Below, piece by piece: positions 16,994-24,061 of a stretch of DNA of 45,659 nucleotides (position 1 is its first letter; each line of letters starts with the position of its first letter). A model generated the notes under the pieces. The model made no database searches. It was not told where the DNA came from and was given only the letters and a program-made list of their open reading frames with translations. Source of the stretch: Lysinibacillus sphaericus (GTDB lineage: Bacteria > Bacillota > Bacilli > Bacillales_A > Planococcaceae); assembly GCF_006864135.1 (NCBI RefSeq), contig NZ_SADV01000018.1, forward strand, positions 27,569 to 73,227, read 5' to 3'. A program made the translations under genes and the position numbers.

Positions 16994-17026
16994 AAAAAAA
17001 GTTACAAATTAAATTTGATTTGTAAC
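16994..17026 (-). terminator. Terminator of the catabolic operon
   Basis: On the minus strand GTTACAAAT pairs with ATTTGTAAC and is followed by TTTTTTT, 30 nt after the alcohol dehydrogenase stop. Confidence 0.85.
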
Positions 17027-17055
17027 CCTATTTTAGACAGTTTCTTTTCCAAATC

Positions 17056-18240
17056 TTAAAACACATAATGAAAGGCCATTTTATAAAGCTCCATTAGCTC
17101 TTCCTGTGTCGGAACCTTAGGATTATTTCCAGGGCTACCGCTAGCAATTGCATCAGCTGTCATTTTTGGAATAGCTGCGTAAAAGGCTTGTTCTTCAATT
17201 CCCCACTGTTTTAAATTCCCTATATCCATCTTCTTGCACATTCCCTTTATCGAAACAATAGCTAAATCGGCAAGCTCCTCTAGAGATAACTGCCCATTAT
17301 CTCTATTAAAAAATTTACCTAAATCCGCTAGTCGATCGACACAAGCATCCTTTGAAAATTCTAATACTGCTGGTAAAAGCATGGCATTTGAAATACCGTG
17401 GGGCACATGGAATAACGCTCCAATTGGACGAGACATGCCATGTACTAAAGCAACAGAGGCATTTGAAAATGAAAGACCTGCTTGCATTGAGCCTAGCGAC
17501 ATCGCTTCCCGCGCTTCAATATCATTGCCTTGCTCATAAACTTTTAAAATATTATTAACGATTAACTCCATGGCTGATAGTGCCAGTACATTCGAATAAG
17601 GATGTGCTAAACGAGATAAATAACTTTCAATAGCATGACTTAATGCATCGATACCGGTCGCTGCTGTGATAGCGGGTGGAGAGGTAACCGTTAAAATCGG
17701 ATCTACAATGGCGATGGTTGGCATAAATGCAGGTTGCTTAATCATCATTTTCACGTCATTTTTCGTATTCGTAATGACTGTTGCATCCGTGGCTTCTGAA
17801 CCAGTACCAGCCGTTGTCGGTATCGCAATATGTGGGATCGGTGCTTGCTCAGCTATTTTTGCCATTTTCATATAATCACCAATGTAGCCACCATTCGTTG
17901 CAACTACTGCGATTGCTTTTCCTGTATCGATACAGCTACCACCGCCGACGGAAATAATAATATCGCAGCCCTCTGATTGTAAATTATGAAGCCCCTTTGC
18001 TACATACGTATCTACTGGTTCCGTTGTTACGCCTAAATATGAAACCGCTTCTAAACCACTAGCTCTTAATAAAGCACTACATTGATTAACAAAACCTAAA
18101 CTATCCATTATTGGATCACTAATGATCAGAGCCTTAGTCCCCAATTTTTTTGCATAATCGCCTACTTCTTCAAAAGAATCTCGTCCATAAACAATCGTTC
18201 CTGGCGAATGAACCGTATAGATTGTTTTTGTTTGAATCAT
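17056..18240 (-). CDS. Iron-containing alcohol dehydrogenase
   Basis: 394 aa from the ATG at 18240, chosen because AGGAGG lies 7 nt upstream; a longer frame to 18279 would overlap the preceding gene. The NAD-binding GGGSCIDTGKAI, the TTAGTGSEAT segment, and metal-ligand residues in GIDALSHAIESYLS and VHGMSRPIGALFHVPHG identify a group III (Fe-dependent) alcohol dehydrogenase. It is the last gene of the operon, 16 nt after the hydroxybutyrate dehydrogenase. Such enzymes interconvert alcohols and aldehydes or oxidise hydroxy acids; the adjacent dehydrogenases suggest a small hydroxy-acid or diol substrate, but it cannot be named from sequence. Confidence 0.92.
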   Translation of the reverse strand: MIQTKTIYTVHSPGTIVYGRDSFEEVGDYAKKLGTKALIISDPIMDSLGFVNQCSALLRASGLEAVSYLGVTTEPVDTYVAKGLHNLQSEGCDIIISVGGGSCIDTGKAIAVVATNGGYIGDYMKMAKIAEQAPIPHIAIPTTAGTGSEATDATVITNTKNDVKMMIKQPAFMPTIAIVDPILTVTSPPAITAATGIDALSHAIESYLSRLAHPYSNVLALSAMELIVNNILKVYEQGNDIEAREAMSLGSMQAGLSFSNASVALVHGMSRPIGALFHVPHGISNAMLLPAVLEFSKDACVDRLADLGKFFNRDNGQLSLEELADLAIVSIKGMCKKMDIGNLKQWGIEEQAFYAAIPKMTADAIASGSPGNNPKVPTQEELMELYKMAFHYVF

Positions 18241-18256
18241 ATCTAAACCTCCTAAG

Positions 18257-19018
18257 CTATTGTGCTGTATAACCGCCATCCAAAAGTATTGCTTGACCTG
18301 TTATACCCTTTGCGATATCACTAGCTAAATAAAGCGCAAGTCCTGTAACTTCCGATACATCTAGTAAACGTTTTTGGGGAACGAGTGGATAAAGCACCTG
18401 CTCAAGCACTTCTTCTACTTGAATTCCCCTTGTTTTTGCCAAATCCGTAAACTGATTACGTACTAATTCTGTATCGACATACCCTGGACAAATCGCATTC
18501 ACGGTTATCCCTTCAGTTGCAACCTCTAGTGCCGCCACTTTCGTTAAACCAACTAGCCCATGTTTGGCAGCATTGTAGCCTGCTTTACCTGCAAACCCAA
18601 TAACGCCATTAATGGATGCCATATTAATAATGCGTCCAAACTTATTTTTCTTCATATGTGGCAAGACATATTTCATTGCTATAAAAGGTGCAACAAGCAT
18701 CACTTTTTGCATGGATTCGAAGATTTCTGTCGCGAAATCCTCTATAAGAGAAACATGCTGAAACCCTGCGTTGTTAATTAAAATATCTATTGTCTTAAAC
18801 TTTTTAACAGTAAAGTCAATTGCATCATATATTGCCTGTTCATTCGTAACATCACATGTGTATGCTGTTAATTGCGGATAGTGTTTAATTGCCTCCGCTA
18901 AAAGCTGGTCATTAATATCTGTTATCACGACATTCGCTCCCTGCTCAGCAAACGTTAGTGCCATGGATAACCCGATACCTCGGGCTGCTCCTGTAATAAA
19001 AACTGTTTTTCCTTTCAC
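18257..19018 (-). CDS. 3-hydroxybutyrate dehydrogenase (short-chain dehydrogenase)
   Basis: 253 aa from a GTG at 19018 (AGGAGG 6 nt upstream). The frame extends further upstream, but that would run into the end of the preceding gene. Motifs: TGAARGIG cofactor loop, NNAG, catalytic Ser in NMASING, Tyr-x-x-x-Lys in YNAAKHG, and the family-specific segments GFQHVSLIEDF, PLVPQKRLLDV and LLDGGYTAQ, which mark D-3-hydroxybutyrate dehydrogenases. The reaction is (R)-3-hydroxybutyrate + NAD+ to acetoacetate + NADH. It lies between the semialdehyde dehydrogenase gene (82-nt gap with a hairpin) and the iron alcohol dehydrogenase. A related 3-hydroxy acid substrate remains possible. Confidence 0.85.
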   Translation of the reverse strand: MKGKTVFITGAARGIGLSMALTFAEQGANVVITDINDQLLAEAIKHYPQLTAYTCDVTNEQAIYDAIDFTVKKFKTIDILINNAGFQHVSLIEDFATEIFESMQKVMLVAPFIAMKYVLPHMKKNKFGRIINMASINGVIGFAGKAGYNAAKHGLVGLTKVAALEVATEGITVNAICPGYVDTELVRNQFTDLAKTRGIQVEEVLEQVLYPLVPQKRLLDVSEVTGLALYLASDIAKGITGQAILLDGGYTAQ

Positions 19019-19062
19019 GCAATCCCTCCTGGAGTAATAAATCCTATCCATAATTTGAACAT

Positions 19063-19092
19063 TAAAAAGAGCTGTAAAAGAATACAGCTCTT
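19063..19092 (-). terminator. Intercistronic hairpin within the catabolic operon
   Basis: AAGAGCTGT pairs with ACAGCTCTT around an 8-nt loop and is followed by TTTTTAAT on the minus strand. It lies between the semialdehyde dehydrogenase stop and the hydroxybutyrate dehydrogenase start, so it may terminate part of the transcripts. Confidence 0.65.
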
Positions 19093-19100
19093 CATTTGTA

Positions 19101-20621
19101 TTAGTCGTTATTACTTGGGAATGCAAATGTAGATGCTGTCGAAGCATGCCCTGTCATCCAACGCTCTGATATTGTTTTTGTTTTTGTGAAGAAGCGTGCT
19201 TGATCTGGACCAAACATATGACCTTCTCCAAAACGGGAGCCTTTAAATCCAGCAAAGTTATGGTAGCCTACCGGGATTGGAATTGGGACATTCACACCAA
19301 CCATTCCAACATCGATTTCTGTTGTAAATTTACGAGCTGCTAAACCATCATTCGTAAAAATGGTTACCCCATTTCCAAGCTCATGCTTATTAATAAGTTG
19401 GATTGCTTCGTCCAATGAATCAACACGTACAACATTTCGCGCTGGACCAAATATTTCTTGTTCATAAATTTCCATACCTGGTTTTACGTTATCTAACAAT
19501 GTTGGCCCTACAAAGAATCCTTTTGAATCTTTGACAATATCAAGTTCACGACCATCACAAACAACTGTTGCCCCTTCAGACTCTCCTCGATTGATCGCAG
19601 CAATAATCGCTTCCTTCGATTGCTGTGAAATGACAGGGCCAAAGTCTGTTTCTGGATTTGTATATGAGCCTACCTTCAAATTAGCGATTTTCTCCTTTAA
19701 TATTTCAACAAGACGATCTGCAGTATCCTTTCCCACAGGCATAATCGTAGAAATAGCCATACAACGTTGAGAGGCTGCTCCATAAGCTGCTCCAATAAAC
19801 GCATTTGCTACCTGATCAAGATCCGCATCAGGCATAACAACCATATTGTTTTTTCCTCCACCAAGTGCTGTGACACGTTTACCGTATTTCGAGCCCGTTT
19901 CATAAATATATTTGGCAACTGGTGTCGACCCTACAAATGAAATTGCTTCCACACTCGGGTTTTCTAATAGTTCATTAACTGCATCTTTATCTCCATTTAC
20001 TACCGTCCAAATACCATCTGGTAACCCAGCCTTTTTCCAAAGCTCGCTAACAAATAAAGCAGTCATAGGAACACGTTCGGAAGCTTTTAAAATAACTGCA
20101 TTACCGACGGCAATTGCCATACTTGTTTGCGCTAAAGGCACCATGATTGGGAAGTTAAACGGCGAAATAGCCGCTACAACACCTAATGGATATTTTGCAG
20201 AGTAGGCATTAATGTCACCACCAACATTAACGGAGTACTCTCCCTTCATTAAATGAGGTGCATTGATGGCTAAGTCAACCGACTCTAAACCGCGTGTAAT
20301 TTCACCTTTCGCATCCTCAATTGTTTTACCGCTTTCCGAACAAATAATTTGTAAAAGCTCCTCCATATTTTCAGTTATAAGATTACGGAACTTTAATACA
20401 ATCTCGGCACGTTTAGCTACTGACGTATCTCTCCATTGTGGAAATGCTGCCTGTGCCTTATCGATTGCCTCTCGAGTTTCTTCTACAGTAGCAAGTGGCA
20501 CCTTGGCAATGACCTCACCCGTCGTAGGATTAAATACTGAACCGAAGCGTCCGCTTTTCCCTTCTACTAGTTCCCCACCAATAAAGTGCGTTAAAGTTTT
20601 AATGTCTTGTGCTGTTGTCAT
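19101..20621 (-). CDS. mmsA: Methylmalonate-semialdehyde dehydrogenase (CoA-acylating)
   Basis: 506 aa. Aldehyde dehydrogenase fold with SPFNFPIMVPL, GSTPVAKYIY, the MMSDH-specific GGGKNNMVVMPDAD, the catalytic Cys in GAASQRCMAIST (about residue 287) and EIFGPARNVVRV. The CoA-acylating subgroup has Arg after Gln before the cysteine (QRC) and lacks the general-base Glu; both agree here. It converts methylmalonate semialdehyde to propionyl-CoA (valine, or malonate semialdehyde to acetyl-CoA in inositol breakdown). No inositol gene is nearby and the 3-hydroxyisobutyrate dehydrogenase precedes it, which favours the valine route. GGGGG lies 8 nt before the ATG; the preceding gene ends 15 nt upstream. 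Confidence 0.92.
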   Translation of the reverse strand: MTTAQDIKTLTHFIGGELVEGKSGRFGSVFNPTTGEVIAKVPLATVEETREAIDKAQAAFPQWRDTSVAKRAEIVLKFRNLITENMEELLQIICSESGKTIEDAKGEITRGLESVDLAINAPHLMKGEYSVNVGGDINAYSAKYPLGVVAAISPFNFPIMVPLAQTSMAIAVGNAVILKASERVPMTALFVSELWKKAGLPDGIWTVVNGDKDAVNELLENPSVEAISFVGSTPVAKYIYETGSKYGKRVTALGGGKNNMVVMPDADLDQVANAFIGAAYGAASQRCMAISTIMPVGKDTADRLVEILKEKIANLKVGSYTNPETDFGPVISQQSKEAIIAAINRGESEGATVVCDGRELDIVKDSKGFFVGPTLLDNVKPGMEIYEQEIFGPARNVVRVDSLDEAIQLINKHELGNGVTIFTNDGLAARKFTTEIDVGMVGVNVPIPIPVGYHNFAGFKGSRFGEGHMFGPDQARFFTKTKTISERWMTGHASTASTFAFPSNND

Positions 20622-20636
20622 ACTTCTAGTCCCCCT

Positions 20637-21530
20637 TTAAATTTGTTCAATCTTACATTTTTCTTTTAAACTTAAATAAGTTGCAGACATATCATTTTCT
20701 CCATAGCCCTGCTGAGAAATATCACTATAAAGCTCCACTAATTTTTCCCCGATTCGAAGTGGTACCCCTGCTTCTTCTGCCATATCTTTCGCTAGCTTCA
20801 AATCTTTTAATAATAGATTTGTAGAAAAGCCTGGCTGATAGTTGTCGTTTTTCATGTACTCTAAATAATTACGTTCATAAATACGGCTTTGACCATAACT
20901 ATTACTTAATACTTCATACAGCGTATCAGCATGAATACCCATCTTTTCACCAAGCACGATTGTTTCAGCGATTGCTTCTGTATAGAATCCAATCATTAAA
21001 TTATTGAGTAATTTAATACGTGTACCTACACTTGGGGATGTACCTAGATGGTAAATATTTTTTCCTACTATTCGAAATATTTCAGATCCAGTTTGATAAT
21101 TTTCCTCTTCACCACCAACCATTATCGTAAGTGTTACATTAATAGCCCCTATAACACCCCCACTAACAGGTGCCCCAAGATAACGTAATCCCAATGATTG
21201 TGCTTCCTTATGTAAGGAATCATTCAATTCGGGATTTACCGTACTAAAGTCTATTAATAAACTTCCTTTCTTAGCATGGTGCATTATACCCTGTTCAGAT
21301 CTATATACTTGTTCCACTACTTGTGGTGTCGGCAAGCTCGTCATGATAATATCACTTTGCTCAGCAACCTCCTTTGCTGTTGGAAGCCCAACTCCACCTT
21401 CTTTTTTAAATTGCTCCACCGCTTGTGAATTCGTATCAAAGCCATATACCTTATAGCCAGCCTTTAATAAATTTACTGACATCGGTAACCCCATATTGCC
21501 TAAGCCGATAAAACCTAATTTCTCCGTCAT
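20637..21530 (-). CDS. mmsB: 3-hydroxyisobutyrate dehydrogenase
   Basis: 297 aa from the ATG at 21530, preceded by GGGGGAGG. N-terminal Rossmann motif GFIGLGNMGLPM, DFSTVNPE, the substrate-binding GAPVSGGVIGA and the catalytic Lys in KLLNNLMIG are those of beta-hydroxyacid dehydrogenases. Adjacent mmsA argues for 3-hydroxyisobutyrate as substrate, giving methylmalonate semialdehyde, which mmsA then oxidises. Tartronate semialdehyde reductase is the main alternative. First gene of the operon; the tandem palindromic operator at 21613-21647 is just upstream. A paralogue is at 33723-34589. Confidence 0.8.
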   Translation of the reverse strand: MTEKLGFIGLGNMGLPMSVNLLKAGYKVYGFDTNSQAVEQFKKEGGVGLPTAKEVAEQSDIIMTSLPTPQVVEQVYRSEQGIMHHAKKGSLLIDFSTVNPELNDSLHKEAQSLGLRYLGAPVSGGVIGAINVTLTIMVGGEEENYQTGSEIFRIVGKNIYHLGTSPSVGTRIKLLNNLMIGFYTEAIAETIVLGEKMGIHADTLYEVLSNSYGQSRIYERNYLEYMKNDNYQPGFSTNLLLKDLKLAKDMAEEAGVPLRIGEKLVELYSDISQQGYGENDMSATYLSLKEKCKIEQI

Positions 21531-21612
21531 TATTGACCTCCCCCTAACTTGAAAATTCAATGAACACTAGCCAAACTCTACTCTTTTATCGTAACATTAA
21601 TAACGAGATTCT

Positions 21613-21647
21613 TTAATTGACCATAGTCATTGACCGTGGTCAATTAA
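21613..21647. promoter_or_regulatory. Tandem palindromic operator upstream of the mms operon
   Basis: Two adjacent 13-mers, TTGACCATAGTCA (21617-21629) and TTGACCGTGGTCA (21630-21642), are each nearly self-complementary. The outer arms TTAATTGACCA and TGGTCAATTAA form an 11-bp perfect inverted repeat. It lies 83-117 bp before the mmsB start, where a promoter would be, and is the type of site bound by TetR-family dimers. A TetR gene starts 480 bp away on the other strand. Confidence 0.7.
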
Positions 21648-21758
21648 ATCATAATCAAAACAAAACCATCTCGTCAATTAAAAAAATTTATATTTTCAGA
21701 ATATTTTCCGTAGAAAATATCTTAAAATACTTAAAATTGGCTCATCATCATAACGTGT

Positions 21759-22080
21759 GGTTGATTTCCGTTCCTACAGGGCGCTTTAGCTGCTGCTTTA
21801 CTTTCGCACAGAGCGAAGCTTCCTGGGGGCGCCCGATGAGTCGCTTGGAGCAACAGATGTTTTTTGTGCGAAAGCGAAGTGTAACGTAGCGACAGCAACA
21901 CGATGTTTTTTGTGCGAAAGCGTAGTGTAACGTAGCGGCAGCAACACGATGTTGGTCACGAAGGCTTTATCACAGGATGTGATGCTCTTAGCCTTCGTTC
22001 CTCTATTGCTAATCCCCAAGGAGTCGCCAGTCTTCACTCCAATCTACTAATATACATGGCATATGCTTTAACAACTGTCA
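21759..22080. repeat. Composite repeat element with inverted ends and internal 46-bp units
   Basis: The left end is GGTTGATTTCCGTTCC and the right end is GTCTTCACTCCAATCTACTA plus ACATGGCATATGCTTTAAC. Both resemble the termini seen near 31130 and at 255-316. The interior holds GAAGCTTCCTGGGGGCGCCC and two 46-bp repeats (from 21856 and 21902) of the CGAAAGCG family. No protein is encoded. It lies between the operator of the mms operon and tetR, and looks inserted. Confidence 0.65.
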
Positions 22081-22128
22081 TCCACAACATTTGGTGATGA
22101 GCCTTAAAAATGGAGGTAAAATCGAAAT

Positions 22129-22743
22129 ATGAATTCATTAACTAGTCGACAATTAAAGGCATTAGAAACACGTGAAAAATTACTCAAAGTATCATTAGAT
22201 TTATTTAATAAACATGGATTCGAACATATATCTGTTGAGCAGATTACTAAAGCGTGTAATGTATCAAAAGGAACATTTTACACACATTTTCCATCCAAGT
22301 ACGATGTTATTTTAGAAAAATTTAAAGAGCTAGATAGTTTTTATGGCTCTGTGAAAAAAAATATTGATCGTACATTGCCGCCAAGTGAAAAAATTTTATT
22401 GCTCTATAAAGAACAAATGCAGTATTTAACAAATGTTGTTGGCAAAGATTTATTACGAACAGTGTATACTGCCGCAATGACAAATCAAGTGGAACAAGAT
22501 CATTATTTAATAAATCCACAAAGAATGATTTTCCAAATTATGAACACTTATATCGAAGAAGGTATTCAACTTGGCGAGTTTCGTCAAGATTTAGAAGTTA
22601 GTCAAATTCAAGCAATTATTCAGCGTTGTATGCGTGCAAATGTCTATGATTGGTTAATCCATAATGAAGACTTCGATTTATCAGCAGAAATGGTGCAATT
22701 TACAGCTATTGTGTTAGATGGATTGAAAGTAGAAAATAACTAG
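22129..22743 (+). CDS. TetR-family transcriptional regulator
   Basis: 204 aa. The N-terminal helix-turn-helix region is typical: TREKLLKVSLDLFNKHGFEH, then ITKACNVSKGTFYTHFPSK (about residues 32-52). The C-terminal 150 residues are the variable ligand-binding and dimerisation domain. GGAGG lies 12 nt before the ATG, a rather long spacing. It is divergent from the mms operon and probably represses it through the palindromes at 21613-21647, perhaps responding to an acyl-CoA or semialdehyde intermediate; this is inference from position. The repeat element between them would separate the gene from the site. Confidence 0.9.
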   Translation: MNSLTSRQLKALETREKLLKVSLDLFNKHGFEHISVEQITKACNVSKGTFYTHFPSKYDVILEKFKELDSFYGSVKKNIDRTLPPSEKILLLYKEQMQYLTNVVGKDLLRTVYTAAMTNQVEQDHYLINPQRMIFQIMNTYIEEGIQLGEFRQDLEVSQIQAIIQRCMRANVYDWLIHNEDFDLSAEMVQFTAIVLDGLKVENN

Positions 22744-22759
22744 CTAAATTTAAAAGAGT

Positions 22760-22960
22760 TTGCTAATGTGGAAACTTATTCATCCCGAACATCATGTAAG
22801 TATGTCACTATCTATTTTGCAAAAATTCCTTGAAGATATTCAACGATATGAGTATGAGATAGCTCCCGATACCCATTTTAATCTTTTTGCAAAGGCTTTT
22901 AATTGTGATATTAAACTGTTGTTCATTGAAAATCTTCCCTTTCGTTATTATGAAGTATAG
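22760..22960 (+). pseudogene. Possible remnant of an XRE-type helix-turn-helix gene
   Basis: A 66-codon frame ends in HFNLFAKAFNCDIKLLFIEN, reminiscent of the last helices of XRE regulators (AKALNCDIKDLF). The preceding part does not show an intact helix-turn-helix, and no good ribosome site precedes the TTG. I regard it as a decayed fragment or chance frame. The rest of 22961-23121 shows nothing recognisable. Confidence 0.3.
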
Positions 22961-23121
22961 GCTAACTATGTGAAAAGGGAAATAAAAACTAATGAACAAT
23001 ATGAGAATCGTGTCAAAAAGAAGGTAAGAAAATATGTCTAGAGTTTATGACGACCGTACAAATAATTGCTTTATCAAAACAAGTAAAACATAAGTGTTAA
23101 ACATTCATAAAAATACCTTCA

Positions 23122-23162
23122 AAAAAAACAAGCAACCAATAAAATTGATCGCTTGTTTTTTG
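23122..23162. terminator. Bidirectional terminator
   Basis: AAAAAACAAGC pairs with GCTTGTTTTTT around an 18-nt loop, with A and T runs on both sides. It probably ends transcripts from the tetR side and from the minus-strand gene at 23222. Confidence 0.8.
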
Positions 23163-23221
23163 TACAGCAGTTTGCTAAATATAACCCACTATTGAGGGGG
23201 TATATAACAATACCCATTTAT

Positions 23222-23608
23222 TTAAATGAAATTTTGAGGAACACATTCACGAACACCAGAATTTCTCAAGGAGTTAAATAAAGCTGCACTGATTCTTAAT
23301 AAAACATTGTTATCAGTGCCATTTTCTAAATCATAGATTACAAAATATGAATTATCTACTGAAAAAATACATTTTCGTTCTAATTTAAATCCAGGTGGTA
23401 CAGGAGGAAGATTAAAACGTGGTACAATCACAGGTGTATCTCCTTCAGCTCTGATAAAATTGAAAGTTTGTTGGTCAATCTCATAGATATTAACTGGATC
23501 AATCTCCACACCATCAGCTGGAATTGTAATTTCATCTTCAACTAATAGGAAAAAGCGTTCGTTTCGAAAATTGAAAAGACTTCTCGCCCCAATTACAAAT
23601 GATGCCAT
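23222..23608 (-). CDS. Conserved-looking protein of unknown function
   Basis: 128 aa from the ATG at 23608; AGGAGGTG lies 9 nt upstream, and the longer GTG start at 23620 would overlap that site. No signal peptide or membrane helix. The sequence alternates hydrophobic and polar residues as in a beta-rich soluble protein and contains a Pro-rich turn, RFNLPPVPPGFK. I do not recognise the family. It stands alone, with a terminator downstream, and 450 bp of apparently non-coding DNA upstream (23609-24061). That gap contains only the hairpin at 23948 and an isolated GGAGG not followed by a usable frame. Confidence 0.65.
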   Translation of the reverse strand: MASFVIGARSLFNFRNERFFLLVEDEITIPADGVEIDPVNIYEIDQQTFNFIRAEGDTPVIVPRFNLPPVPPGFKLERKCIFSVDNSYFVIYDLENGTDNNVLLRISAALFNSLRNSGVRECVPQNFI

Positions 23609-23947
23609 TTTTATATTCACCTCCTTTTCTATACAATATTTTATTCATATCGAATAAAGTTGTTTGGACAAAAAGGAAGGTGGAGTGAAGAATAGTTTCT
23701 GGACTGAAGTCATTAAAAGCTAATAGTAAGGGTGAGATTGGATTATCAGATATGCATTAAGATTAACTGAACAATAGGAGGAAATTTATTAATAAGGTGT
23801 GATCCGCTTTTTATAGCAAATTTCTAAGAATTTGTGAAGAATCGCACTTAAACTCCCATGAAAGAACTTAATCATCTTTCATTTTCTGTGGTGTAGCGCT
23901 GGTTTTTGAGCTACATGGATGGCTAACGGGTGCATTAGTTAAATAAG

Positions 23948-23982
23948 AAAGGGCATAACATATTTTATATGACTAATATGTT
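23948..23982 (-). terminator. Terminator of the ppx-ppk-GGDEF/EAL operon
   Basis: AAAGGGCATAACATATT pairs perfectly with AATATGTTATGCCCTTT around a short AT-rich loop. On the minus strand it is followed by CTTATTT. It lies 80 nt after the stop of the GGDEF/EAL gene. Confidence 0.8.
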
Positions 23983-24061
23983 ATGCCCTTTAATTTATTT
24001 ATCTTTTTTCAATTTAGGTCTTGATAAGTTACACGATGAAGTGCTACTTGACTTGTTTACA

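Noticed and set aside
18257..19147. A longer start for the hydroxybutyrate dehydrogenase
   Set aside because: It would overlap mmsA and the intercistronic hairpin. The GTG at 19018 has a perfect ribosome site and starts the fold directly.
22960..23060. Short basic frame after tetR
   Set aside because: About 20 codons with no ribosome site and a stop at 23039; not supportable as a gene.
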